A stretch of 64,000 nucleotides of DNA from Roseihalotalea indica (lineage in GTDB: Bacteria > Bacteroidota > Bacteroidia > Cytophagales > Cyclobacteriaceae), in NCBI RefSeq assembly GCF_022458895.1, contig NZ_JAINFL010000004.1:930001-994000 (forward strand). Reading direction: 5' to 3'. The position numbers and the translations under genes are program-made. Shown in pieces: positions 18,441 through 29,205 of this stretch (positions within the stretch are counted from its first letter, which is position 1; each line of letters begins with the position of its first letter). A model generated the notes under the pieces. It searched no databases. It saw only the letters and a list, made by a program, of their open reading frames with translations, and was not told the DNA's origin.

Positions 18441-19184
18441 TTATAAGAATGGAACAATACTCGCCCACACAGCCGGGAAATTTACCAGAAATACCGGATG
18501 GGGAGCATTCGGGATAATACTAAGCTGGCTATTGGGGATCATTTGGTATGCCGCAATGACTGTTGCCAAAGGGGCATTCATATCTCGCTCGCCGGACATG
18601 ACAAGCACTGGACAGGTTATCTTAGCAAATAACTCCTTGCTAGCCACCATATGATTGTAAAACGGAGCTAAGTTTTTCGCCCAATATTCCTGCAATCTTT
18701 CTGGTTGTGGCATCAATGAGAGTTGTTGTTCCCAGTACAGCCGATCAAGATCAAATGCTTCCGCTGTGTCCAAAACTACTTTACGCAGACCTGGTGTCTG
18801 TTCGCCAGCACCAATGGCTATCAGCTTTTTAACCCGTTCAGGATACATACTTGCCACCTTATAGCCAGTGTAAGCCCCATCACTAAACCCCAGAATATTG
18901 ACACTATCGTTGGTCACGGCATCTATCACTGCCATCACATCATTGGCTCTTTGTTCGTAAGTGACGGGAGTAGAGCCTATCTCCGATTTGCCATGCCCCC
19001 GGGTAGAAATGGCAATAACCTGATAGTCAGTCTTCAGGCTATCAATAAAATATGCCATCTCTATCGTAGAACCGTACAAACCACCGTGTAAAACTACAAA
19101 AGGCTTTTTATCACGGTAAATATTCTTCTTCGGTGACCGCCTGCAACCATTCGGTAGGACCGTATTGGCGGCCAGTGATCGCAA
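18441..19184 (-). CDS. Alpha/beta hydrolase, apparently missing its N-terminus
   Basis: The body is a clear alpha/beta hydrolase: oxyanion strand VVLHGGLYGST, nucleophile elbow GFSDGAYTG, acid in SGERDMNAP and His in NAPHPVF. Homologues normally carry a secretion signal and a first strand, about 40 residues, before this HGG strand. Here the frame instead runs back into the cupin gene with no ATG or GTG: the first Met is MAYFIDSL, beyond the HGG strand (19058), and the frame reaches only a TTG at 19184. The residues between, MRSLAANTVLP, look like a shadow of cupin coding sequence. A deletion fusing the cupin 3' end to the hydrolase, or loss of expression, would explain it. All catalytic residues downstream remain. 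I report the open frame; the real start, if any, is uncertain. Confidence 0.6.
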   Translation of the reverse strand: MRSLAANTVLPNGCRRSPKKNIYRDKKPFVVLHGGLYGSTIEMAYFIDSLKTDYQVIAISTRGHGKSEIGSTPVTYEQRANDVMAVIDAVTNDSVNILGFSDGAYTGYKVASMYPERVKKLIAIGAGEQTPGLRKVVLDTAEAFDLDRLYWEQQLSLMPQPERLQEYWAKNLAPFYNHMVASKELFAKITCPVLVMSGERDMNAPLATVIAAYQMIPNSQLSIIPNAPHPVFLVNFPAVWASIVPFL

Positions 19185-19596
19185 TTTGAATAAACTCCTG
19201 ATCCGGACTGGCTCCGTGCCAGTGGGGAACGTTGGGTGGGCACTTTACGGCATCTCCTTTTTGAAGGATTCGCTTCGGACTGCCTTTCTCCTGGTAGTAA
19301 CCTACGCCCCCGGTAGCCAGGATAATCTGCCCTGCCGGATGCAGATGCCAATTAGTTCTCGCCCCCGGTTCAAACGTAACGTTGCCTACCGAATTGTAGT
19401 TGATGCTATCACTGTCAATCAGTCCGGTTAGCCAGGCATTACCCACAAAGTTGTTGTTGGTGATTTTCTCTCCTTTGGGGAAAATTAAATCATTGGGTTC
19501 GTTGCCAACACTATTCTTGTCCTGATCATCCCTATTGCTACATGAGATAAGGGTGCTGGCAACAACCGTCAGCGCCAGTGCTATCATTTTATTCAT
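19111..19596 (-). CDS. Cupin-domain secreted protein ((R)-mandelonitrile lyase-like)
   Basis: 161 residues. The signal has a lipobox-like stretch (MIALALTVVASTLISCS), so it is probably a lipoprotein. The cupin core has metal-binding His residues in the pattern TNWHLHPAGQI and CPPNVPHWHGA; with PAGQ this matches cupins annotated as (R)-mandelonitrile lyase-like. It ends LQAVTEEEYLP, close to the usual VT-EEY end of the family, so the C-terminus looks intact or nearly so. The hydrolase frame overlaps its last 74 bases. The upstream CMD gene lies 34 bp away, so the pair forms one transcript. The true substrate is unknown. Confidence 0.85.
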   Translation of the reverse strand: MNKMIALALTVVASTLISCSNRDDQDKNSVGNEPNDLIFPKGEKITNNNFVGNAWLTGLIDSDSINYNSVGNVTFEPGARTNWHLHPAGQIILATGGVGYYQEKGSPKRILQKGDAVKCPPNVPHWHGASPDQEFIQIAITGRQYGPTEWLQAVTEEEYLP

Positions 19597-19630
19597 AGGT
19601 CAGTTGTTTTCAAGGTTTGATAAATGATCA

Positions 19631-20374
19631 TTATTCTTCGGAAGACATGACTCGCGATAGAATTTCTCTTCCCGATGCTGCTTGTGCCGTGCCCACATGC
19701 TCTTCAATCAGTGATAGAAGGTGCTTCAGCTTAGCTTCGGTGATCCCAATATTCAAGGCGATGCCCATATGGCCTTGCGCCATCGGCTCCACTCCGCCCA
19801 GACTAAGCAGCGCGGATATCGTAGCCATCTCTCGCTGGGTATAGGTAAGAATGTCGCGACCAAAAATATCGGCAAACAAATGTTCTTTCAAAAACACTTC
19901 AATAATGGGACTGAAAGCTGCATACCCAGTCTTAGGCCCATCCAATGGCTGTCCAACGAGTTCTTCCAGCACCTTTTTACCTTTTTCATATCTATCCTCG
20001 CCCTCATTCTGCGGAGTTGCTTCTTTGCCTACTTCATCCTGAATACCCTTATCCTGCCGATCCTCCATCACCGTTATCATGGTCTGAAGTCCGCGAATGC
20101 TGCGGGGAAAGCCGCAGTAGGCATACAGATGCACCAGTACTTCTTTCGTTTCATTGACTGTTAGCCCCGCATTTAATCCCTCATGTAAGGCCTCTTGCAA
20201 TTGTTCCAGATCACCCTGGGCGGTAAAAGCAGCGATGGCCACAATGGACTGTTCTCGAGCATTTAATGCTGAGTCTGAGCCAGGTTTTGTCTGGGCCATG
20301 GACGGGGAAGGCGCCATGAGTTTAAATACTGAAATGGTGACAAGTAAGAGGATCTTCAAGATGTTGATATTCAT
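19631..20374 (-). CDS. Carboxymuconolactone decarboxylase (CMD) family secreted protein
   Basis: 247 residues. A signal peptide of about 27 residues ends AQTKPG, so it is exported. It has two CMD-like helical repeats, at about residues 45-110 (IAAFTAQGDLEQLQEAL, LTVNETKEVLVHLYAYCGFPRSI) and about 160-235 (TQREMATISALLSLGG, MGIALNIGITEAKLKHLL). The CxxC redox pair of AhpD is not present; one Cys (AYCG) is. Cupin and CMD genes commonly travel together in Bacteroidota redox clusters, as here. The enzymatic role is unclear; it may act on a peroxide or lactone, which is inference. Confidence 0.85.
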   Translation of the reverse strand: MNINILKILLLVTISVFKLMAPSPSMAQTKPGSDSALNAREQSIVAIAAFTAQGDLEQLQEALHEGLNAGLTVNETKEVLVHLYAYCGFPRSIRGLQTMITVMEDRQDKGIQDEVGKEATPQNEGEDRYEKGKKVLEELVGQPLDGPKTGYAAFSPIIEVFLKEHLFADIFGRDILTYTQREMATISALLSLGGVEPMAQGHMGIALNIGITEAKLKHLLSLIEEHVGTAQAASGREILSRVMSSEE

Positions 20375-20451
20375 ATCATTGGAATAATAAATTCTGAATC
20401 TGTTTTTACCTGACAGTTGGCGGGTGCCGCCCAGCAGAAACTATGATGCTA

Positions 20452-22602
20452 TTATGGTAAGGCAAAGGTCATCACTGACCCGGAAGGGTTCTCTGTGGTT
20501 CCGCCTACGGAAAGGGCCACAAACTGCTTCCCGTTGACCGAATATGAACAAACATTCGCATTGTTAGCTGCTGGTAATGTAGTTTCCCAAACCAACTCGC
20601 CCGTTTGCTTATCAAATGCCCATAATTTTTTATCCTCGGCACCACTGATGAAGACCAAGCCACCGGCCGTAACCATGGGGCCGGATCGTCCTAACAAACC
20701 AGTTTGTTCGCCTAGTATCGCTTGTAGTTTTTCGTCATTCCCCAAGGGTATTTGCCATTCGTATTCGCCGGTAGAAAGATTCAGCGCGTTCAAGGTTCCC
20801 CAGGGACCTTTCATCGCCGGGTTTCCACTTGGCCCGGACCACGTGCGGTAAGGGGTAATGTTACCGTACCGTATCTCCTTCGTAGTATCGGCACCTACTT
20901 CCGATGCTTCGGCTACCTGCCCGGTTCGGTCGTACAAAAATGCCATGATCGCACTTTCTTCCGCGTTGCTCAATACTCCTTTGTAGCCGGGCATTTTACC
21001 CCCGCCCATCCTTACTTTTTCCAGGGCTTCCGCTTCATCCATGCTGCCTTTCAGACTTGCCAGTGATGGGAAGTCCGGTGGGTTTCCATTTTTTTCCGGC
21101 CCATGACAGGTGGCACAATGTTGTTGGTAGACGACCCGCCCCCGTTCAAAAACCGAATTATCCCGAGCGGCAAAATGCTTGTCAATGTCTACGATGGTTT
21201 GAATTTCCGGCAGGTTATTTCCCCGGATGTACAGATAATTCGTGCTGGGGTCAAAAGCGGCGCCACCCCAGTTCGCTCCTCCACGAGTTGCAGGAAGTGA
21301 TAATGTTCCCTTCAAATCCGGTGGGGTAAACAACCCTTCGTACCGAACTGACCGGAATTGCTCCAGAATGGCATTATGGTCTTCTTCCGAATAATGGTTT
21401 AAATCATCCTCGGTCATAAACTGTTTGACAAAGGCTTTGGGCTTGGTGGGAAAGGGTTGGGTAGGCCAGGTCTCTTCACCGGGAAGGTTTGAGGCCGGTA
21501 CTTCTCGTTCTTCCACCGGAAAGACCGGCTCACCCGTGTCACGATCCAGTACAAACACAAAACCATGTTTGGTCACTTGAGCTACCGCTTCAATGTCTTT
21601 ACCATCCTGGTTGAGCGTCACTAAACTAGGGGGCGAAGGTAAGTCATAATCCCATACATCATGATGCACGGTCTGAAAGTGCCATTGGTATTTACCGGTA
21701 GCGGCATCAAGGGCCAATACGCAATTGCCGTACAGATTTTCTCCGATTCGGTCAGCCCCGTAAAAGTCATAGGAAGGCGACCCTAGTGCCAGAAAAACCA
21801 TGCCTCTCTCCCGATCAATACTCATCCCGGCCCAACAGTTAACGCCCCCGGCATACTTGTAGGCATCGGGTGGCCAGGTTTCGTAGCCGGGTTCACCGGG
21901 ATGGGGGATGGTATGAAAAGTCCACACCAGCTCTCCGGTTTTGCAGTGGTAAGCCCGGATATATCCCGGAGGAGCTCCGTAAAAATCGGGCAGTCGGGAC
22001 CCGATAATGATTAAGTCTTTAAAAATTCTTCCGGGAGTGGTCAGGGTCACCGAAATTTTCTCAGGGTCATCTCGTACGCCTTCATTGAGGTTTACCCGTC
22101 CGTGGGTTCCAAACGATGGAATGAGCTTCCCCGTTTTGGCATCGATGGCCAGTAAAGAATTACCGGCAGAATACAAGATTCTTTGGTCATCACCGCTTTC
22201 CCAATAGCTCACCCCCCGGCTGGCTGCGCTGGGCTGTCCTTCTTCTAAGGTTCTACATGACCATATTTTTTCGCCGGTCAGCGCATCAATGGCATATACC
22301 GTCTGCTTACCGGAGTTGGCATACATGACCCCATCGATGATGATGGGATTACTTTGACTCGACACCGGGTCCTCCCCATCGGGTATATCACTCATCTGGA
22401 AAGTCCAGGCGTTCTCTAACTGACTTACATTAGAGAGATTGATCTGATCCAAGGATGAGTAGCTACTACTGTGCTCATCACCTTTGTAGGCCGACCATGT
22501 TTGATATGAACTGCGATCAGCATCATTACCGGATTGACAGCCGATAAACAACAAAAGGATTACTGCGAAGACTTTTGAAAGATGCTTGGTGTGTTTTTGC
22601 AT
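20452..22602 (-). CDS. PQQ-dependent dehydrogenase with an inserted cytochrome c domain
   Basis: 716-residue lipoprotein (lipobox LFIGC, Cys 22). Propeller strands of the quinoprotein glucose/alcohol dehydrogenase type run from about residue 30 to 470 (WSAYKGDEHSSSYSSLDQIN, HHDVWDYDLPSPPSL, TKHGFVFVLDRDTG). A cytochrome c domain follows with CATCH at about 496-500 (heme attachment) and a Met ligand in GGGKMPGY. The final blades follow it (WGTLNALNLSTGEYEWQIPLG, SGAEDKKLWAFDKQTGELVWE). PQQ takes electrons from the substrate and the heme passes them on, so this is a periplasmic, respiratory dehydrogenase. The substrate cannot be told. Its start overlaps the stop of the monooxygenase gene by one base (TAATG). 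Confidence 0.93.
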   Translation of the reverse strand: MQKHTKHLSKVFAVILLLFIGCQSGNDADRSSYQTWSAYKGDEHSSSYSSLDQINLSNVSQLENAWTFQMSDIPDGEDPVSSQSNPIIIDGVMYANSGKQTVYAIDALTGEKIWSCRTLEEGQPSAASRGVSYWESGDDQRILYSAGNSLLAIDAKTGKLIPSFGTHGRVNLNEGVRDDPEKISVTLTTPGRIFKDLIIIGSRLPDFYGAPPGYIRAYHCKTGELVWTFHTIPHPGEPGYETWPPDAYKYAGGVNCWAGMSIDRERGMVFLALGSPSYDFYGADRIGENLYGNCVLALDAATGKYQWHFQTVHHDVWDYDLPSPPSLVTLNQDGKDIEAVAQVTKHGFVFVLDRDTGEPVFPVEEREVPASNLPGEETWPTQPFPTKPKAFVKQFMTEDDLNHYSEEDHNAILEQFRSVRYEGLFTPPDLKGTLSLPATRGGANWGGAAFDPSTNYLYIRGNNLPEIQTIVDIDKHFAARDNSVFERGRVVYQQHCATCHGPEKNGNPPDFPSLASLKGSMDEAEALEKVRMGGGKMPGYKGVLSNAEESAIMAFLYDRTGQVAEASEVGADTTKEIRYGNITPYRTWSGPSGNPAMKGPWGTLNALNLSTGEYEWQIPLGNDEKLQAILGEQTGLLGRSGPMVTAGGLVFISGAEDKKLWAFDKQTGELVWETTLPAANNANVCSYSVNGKQFVALSVGGTTENPSGSVMTFALP

Positions 22603-23027
22603 TACTGAGTTTCTTTTAATTTCCTAAACATCAGGGGCATGGTTGCCGCATCAATCGCGTCCATATCTATCAGCTTTAATGACTTTACCATGTCAAGCGT
22701 AGAGGTTTTGTACTTCTGAAAGTGGGGCGATTTCAAGTGTTGTTGGTAGGCTTCCTGACTCGCATATATTTCCAGTATCCTGATCAATGACGGATTTTCC
22801 TGTTGATACATGGGAAATATGGTAATGACTCCCGGTTCCAGTTTGATTGAGGCCGCTGCTTCCTCAGCCAGAATAGCTTTATATTCTTCCAGATAAGCCG
22901 AGTCGATTTCCAGTTCCGCTATACGCACCATAAGGCTGTCTGTTATCGTTCCCTGTTGAGCCGAAGCTGAAAGGCAACTGAACACCATAAAAACGACGAT
23001 CAAAGAAGGGATGAGTACTTTAGGCAT
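22602..23027 (-). CDS. Secreted antibiotic-biosynthesis-monooxygenase (ABM) domain protein
   Basis: 141 residues with a signal peptide (FMVFSCLSASAQQ). The core is a ferredoxin-like ABM/quinol monooxygenase fold: VRIAELEIDSAYLEEYKAIL, EPGVITIFPMYQQENPSLIRILEIYASQEAYQQHLKSPHFQKYKTST. This ELEID…EPG…IYAS-EAYQQH pattern is typical of the putative quinol monooxygenase YgiN group. It ends one base over the PQQ dehydrogenase start, so the two are translationally coupled; a quinone-related role beside a quinoprotein is an attractive but unproven idea. Confidence 0.9.
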   Translation of the reverse strand: MPKVLIPSLIVVFMVFSCLSASAQQGTITDSLMVRIAELEIDSAYLEEYKAILAEEAAASIKLEPGVITIFPMYQQENPSLIRILEIYASQEAYQQHLKSPHFQKYKTSTLDMVKSLKLIDMDAIDAATMPLMFRKLKETQ

Positions 23028-23165
23028 ATTTATTTTAAACTAGGTTAAATGGTCAAATTGCTGATTGTTGAATTGTTGATTGCGTCGGAACTTAAATAAA
23101 ATTGCACAATACAATCAGTACCCCGCACTTTGTTCTCTCTCTCTGTCCTCTAGCCTCTCTCTCAA

Positions 23166-23228
23166 AGACATCGGAAGTTTTAGATATCAAACCGCGAAGA
23201 TCATTGTTGCCAGAAACTTCCGATGTCT
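23166..23228. repeat. Perfect 15-bp inverted repeat (hairpin or REP-like unit)
   Basis: AGACATCGGAAGTTT (23166-23180) faces its exact complement AAACTTCCGATGTCT (23214-23228) across a 33-base spacer. It lies downstream of the flavodoxin gene and upstream of the monooxygenase gene, so it could terminate the flavodoxin transcript or be one copy of a dispersed repeat. No U-run follows. Confidence 0.65.
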
Positions 23229-23287
23229 ACTGGCTCATCACACTCCCCTAATCTCAGCCCCCAGTCTTAATCACCACTTTACTCATT

Positions 23288-23905
23288 CTATTGTAACATC
23301 TCTATTTCCTGCAACCATTCCTCCACTTTAGCTTCGGCTTCTTCTGCCCTGTCACCTTCCATCACAAATAAAATTCCGTCTCGCTCTATGCCTCCTTTGA
23401 TAGAAAACCCTTCTAATATATGAGCATCGGGGCACAATTCCTTTACCGTCTCAAAGCTGCTTCCCACCCCATATCCGGCATTGGTATTGAAGGGGATGAC
23501 GGTTTTTCCACTGAAATCGTACTGATGCAGAAAACTCTTCATGGGAGGCGGTAGCTGCATGCCCCAGGTGGGAAAACCGACAAATACTACATCATACTGC
23601 TGTATATTGTCAATTTTGGTTTTCAAGGGAGGTAAATAACCTGATTCATTTTCTTCAGCGACCTGGGCTACAATGGCCTGATAGTTTTCCGGGTAGGGCG
23701 TTTCTAATTCAAGGGCGACCAATGTACCGCCCACCTTTTCGTGAATCATTTCCGCAACTGCTTGGGTATTGTTAGTGCGAGATAAGTACACGATCAATAC
23801 TTTGTCGGGGTCTACAGTCGTGTCCACTATAGCCTGGATATCTGCCGTTGGGACGGAAGAACAAGCCAAGAACATGAGAAAAAATGCTAGCAAGAGCTGC
23901 GTCAT
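23288..23905 (-). CDS. Flavodoxin-family lipoprotein
   Basis: 205 residues; the signal has lipobox FLACSS near residue 15. The flavodoxin-type fold has the FMN phosphate loop VYLSRTNNTQAVAEMI (residues about 39-54), FVGFPTWGMQLPPPM and NTNAGYGVGSSFETV, all typical of the flavodoxin_4-like group. Such proteins bind FMN and carry electrons; the lipoprotein signal would place this one outside the cytoplasm. It lies 22 bp from the DUF4440 gene upstream, so co-transcription is likely. The redox partner is unknown. Confidence 0.9.
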   Translation of the reverse strand: MTQLLLAFFLMFLACSSVPTADIQAIVDTTVDPDKVLIVYLSRTNNTQAVAEMIHEKVGGTLVALELETPYPENYQAIVAQVAEENESGYLPPLKTKIDNIQQYDVVFVGFPTWGMQLPPPMKSFLHQYDFSGKTVIPFNTNAGYGVGSSFETVKELCPDAHILEGFSIKGGIERDGILFVMEGDRAEEAEAKVEEWLQEIEMLQ

Positions 23906-23927
23906 AAAAATGGTTGTGTTTGAAGGA

Positions 23928-24383
23928 TTATTCTTCAGGTCTGGAGAGTAGCCTAGTAAACGATAATGATCCTAACTTCCAACTATCGCCTTGCTTTACA
24001 TACACCTCGGTCACCTCGAAAGGATTTGTTACCTCGTTGCCCCCCACTTCGGCCAGCAAATCGATTCGGTTTAGCAGAATGGCCGTATCATCGATGATAT
24101 TCACCGATACTTCGTGGATGTCCGCTTTTTTGTACCAGATTCCTCCGCTTTCAATGACATCAAGTTCCTGCTTGGTGCCCCACGATCCTCCCATGTGGAC
24201 AAACACGGCTTTTTCGTGAAAGAGATTACCTAGCTCATCGACATTTTTGTCCGACATCCACTGCCATTTTTCTTGGGAGAGCTTCCTGATTTCCTGTTCG
24301 GCGGAAGCATTTTGGGCGAAAGCCCCCTGCGCTCCTAGGAGGGTTAAGATTAGTCCTAAAAGTAAAGTTTTCATGTTCATCAT
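23928..24383 (-). CDS. Secreted NTF2-like (DUF4440/SnoaL type) protein, copy A
   Basis: 151 residues with a signal peptide (LLLGLILTLLGAQGAFA-QN). It has an NTF2-like cone fold: SAEQEIRKLSQEKWQWMSDKNVDELGNLFHEKAVFVHMGG, IWYKKADIHEVSVNIIDDTAILLNRI, VTEVYVKQGDSWKLGSLSF. This is a small-ligand binding or enzyme fold with no fixed function. The next gene upstream is a paralogue with the same motifs in the same order, so the two arose by tandem duplication. Gap to that gene: 116 bp. Confidence 0.88.
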   Translation of the reverse strand: MMNMKTLLLGLILTLLGAQGAFAQNASAEQEIRKLSQEKWQWMSDKNVDELGNLFHEKAVFVHMGGSWGTKQELDVIESGGIWYKKADIHEVSVNIIDDTAILLNRIDLLAEVGGNEVTNPFEVTEVYVKQGDSWKLGSLSFTRLLSRPEE

Positions 24384-24499
24384 TTTCTATTAAAAAATTT
24401 CCTTTGTCCGATAGGAAGACATAAAGCTAAATAGCTGTGGTGCCTTCACCTCCTTCTTGCCCCTCATCAATGGCACCACGACTAATATGACAGATACTA

Positions 24500-24952
24500 C
24501 TAATGTTCAATGCTGTGGGTGTCTCGCACACTGCTAAACGTCAGGTCCAACAGCTTCCAGTCATTATCTTGTTTTTTATAGATTTCAGTCACCGTAAACT
24601 CCGTCGACACTTCACTGCCCCGAACCACCGCCTGCAGGGTGATGCGGTTCCAAAGGATGGCGGTATCGTCAAAAGTTTCCACCACCACATCGTGGACATC
24701 GGCATTTTTGTACCAAATGCTCCCGGATTCTATAATCTCGAGCTCCCTTTCCTTATTCCAGGTTCCACTCATGTGGACAAATTTTGCTTTATCGTGGAAG
24801 AGGGTGGCAAGTTCATCTACATTTTTGTCGGCCATCCACTGCCATTTCGATTTAGAGATATCCTTTATTTCCTGTTCGGTGGTAGAATTTTGGGCGAAGG
24901 CCATTGGAGCACTCAGGATGATGAATAATAGTCCGATCATTGATCTTTTCAT
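24500..24952 (-). CDS. Secreted NTF2-like (DUF4440/SnoaL type) protein, copy B
   Basis: 150 residues from the ATG at 24952 (MKRSMIGLLFIILSAPMAFAQ), a clear signal peptide; the open frame begins earlier at a GTG but the extension is not signal-like. Shared blocks with copy A: TTEQEIKDISKSKWQWMADK, NVDELATLFHDKAKFVHMSG, IWYKNADVHDVVVETFDDTAILWNRI, VTEIYKKQDNDWKLLDLTFSS. Paralogue of the gene downstream; role unknown. Confidence 0.88.
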   Translation of the reverse strand: MKRSMIGLLFIILSAPMAFAQNSTTEQEIKDISKSKWQWMADKNVDELATLFHDKAKFVHMSGTWNKERELEIIESGSIWYKNADVHDVVVETFDDTAILWNRITLQAVVRGSEVSTEFTVTEIYKKQDNDWKLLDLTFSSVRDTHSIEH

Positions 24953-25036
24953 TAGATATTTTTTTATGTTGTGTCTATTTTCTTGATTGGGCAGGACGTA
25001 AGGGCAAATCACCTGCGTTTGCCAGCGCCTACTTGC

Positions 25037-26913
<1,877 letters not shown>

Positions 26914-26955
26914 TTACTTTTAGTAATGCAAAGGTCCTTATAATTTTTCGCCCCA

Positions 26956-26999
26956 ATGGTATACGGATTACGGACTGTTCTACCAATATTACTGATTAG
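26956..26999. promoter_or_regulatory. Shared 44-bp element, copy 1 (candidate AraC operator)
   Basis: This element matches the one at 28029-28072 at 39 of 44 positions, in the same + orientation, while the sequence just outside does not match. The differences cluster at the middle (positions 19-22), leaving two conserved halves: ATGGTATAC-GATTAC and CTACCAATATTACTGA. Two conserved half-sites with a variable spacer is what a dimeric or tandem HTH regulator such as AraC would read. It lies 46-89 bases upstream of the first aldo/keto reductase. Confidence 0.65.
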
Positions 27000-27057
27000 A
27001 GGGAGTTGATTAATGAAGTAGCAGGTCAGGCAGCTCAGATAAGTTGCTGGAAATGCC

Positions 27058-27948
<891 letters not shown>

Positions 27949-28028
27949 GCTGATCGCGCTGGGTTAGGTTACTGTGTATGTTTATCAGGGGTATCGGTTA
28001 GTAAATCTCCTACCATTTATCAGACTGG

Positions 28029-28072
28029 ATGGTATACAGATTACGGGTATTTCTACCAATATTACTGATTAG
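28029..28072. promoter_or_regulatory. Shared 44-bp element, copy 2 in the esterase/AraC gap
   Basis: 39 of 44 bases are identical to the copy at 26956-26999. It sits 65-108 bases before the AraC start and 81-124 bases before the esterase start on the other strand, so one regulator bound here could control both, including autoregulation. Confidence 0.65.
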
Positions 28073-28136
28073 GCGGGACACATCTATCAGGAAGTTAATA
28101 AATCCGTAACTTAGGATTAGTTAAATCATCAAAGAT

Positions 28137-29039
28137 ATGGACAACTTGCGACGATTTGAGACAGTCCAGGATTACAATGTCTTCAACAACAACGAAACGC
28201 TGCACCCTTTGGTAAGCGTGGTGGATCTGTCGAAGGCCAATCCGAGGCAAGCCTCCAATATGTATTTTGGGTTTTATACGGTTTTTTTAAAAGATGTTAA
28301 ATGCGGTGATCTGCGGTACGGACGGCACACTTATGACTATCAGGAAGGAACCCTCGTATTCATTGCACCCGGACAGGTCGTAAGCGTTGACAACAGTGGA
28401 GAAACGTATCAACCAAAAGGCCACGCCTTAATCTTTCACCCTGACCTGATTCATGGCACCGTCCTGGGACGGCATATTCAGGACTATTCGTTTTTTGGCT
28501 ATCAATCCAATGAAGCTTTGCATGTATCCGAGCGGGAAAGAAAAATTGTGTTGGATTGTTTCTCCAAGATTGCGTATGAATTAGAACATGCCATAGACCA
28601 TCACAGCAAAAGATTGATTGCCTCCAATATTGAACTGCTGTTGAACTATTGCGTCCGTTTTTACGAGCGGCAGTTTATTACCCGTGATCATGTTCATCAG
28701 GGGATTTTAGAGAGGTTTGAGCATTTGCTAAACGACTATTTTCGGACCGATAAACCCCAAACCACTGGCTTGCCTTCGGTAGCCTGGTGTGCCAGTGAAT
28801 TGAGCTTATCGTCTAACTATTTTGGTGACCTGATTAAGAAAGAAACCGGCCAGTCTGCCCAGGAATACATTCAATCTAAAGTGATTGACCTGGCCAAGGA
28901 AAAGATATTTGATCCTGGCAAAACAGTGAACGAAATTGCTTATGAGCTAGGCTTTAAATATCCACAGCATTTTAGTCGCTTTTTTAAAGAACGGGTAGGA
29001 CAATCTCCCAATGAATACCGTACGCTGCATGACAACTAA
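28137..29039 (+). CDS. AraC-family transcriptional regulator
   Basis: 300 residues. The N-terminal ligand/dimer domain is a cupin-like fold (GRHTYDYQEGTLVFIAPGQVVSV). The C-terminal AraC HTH occupies about residues 195-300: LSLSSNYFGDLIKKETGQSAQEYI is the first helix-turn-helix, and VNEIAYELGFKYPQHFSRFFKERVGQSPNEYR the second, with the conserved SP-EYR end. Divergent from the esterase gene; the 44-bp element lies in its promoter gap. It probably regulates the esterase, the aldo/keto reductase pair and itself. The inducer is unknown. Confidence 0.95.
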   Translation: MDNLRRFETVQDYNVFNNNETLHPLVSVVDLSKANPRQASNMYFGFYTVFLKDVKCGDLRYGRHTYDYQEGTLVFIAPGQVVSVDNSGETYQPKGHALIFHPDLIHGTVLGRHIQDYSFFGYQSNEALHVSERERKIVLDCFSKIAYELEHAIDHHSKRLIASNIELLLNYCVRFYERQFITRDHVHQGILERFEHLLNDYFRTDKPQTTGLPSVAWCASELSLSSNYFGDLIKKETGQSAQEYIQSKVIDLAKEKIFDPGKTVNEIAYELGFKYPQHFSRFFKERVGQSPNEYRTLHDN

Positions 29040-29123
29040 CCGTTCTTCCTTCGTGCGGACTGGCATTTTAAAAATTTACTTGTCCTCCCTTTTTCAACTT
29101 ATATATGTTTGAATTTCGTAAGC

Positions 29124-29160
29124 GATGGTTTGATTTGAGTTATTTTCTTTACAAACCATC
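29124..29160. promoter_or_regulatory. 9-bp inverted repeat before the molybdenum hydroxylase genes
   Basis: GATGGTTTG (29124-29132) and CAAACCATC (29152-29160) are exact complements with 19 bases between, 46 bases before the ATG at 29206. It could be an operator, or a hairpin that ends the AraC transcript. Confidence 0.4.
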
Positions 29161-29205
29161 CGCTACTTTGTATATTGATTCTATTATCTCCAACCTTAAA
29201 AAGTC

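Noticed and set aside
19094..19351. Frame antiparallel to the cupin gene that could suggest programmed frameshifting into the hydrolase
   Set aside because: No slippery sequence or hairpin at the junction; a deletion explains the overlap more simply.
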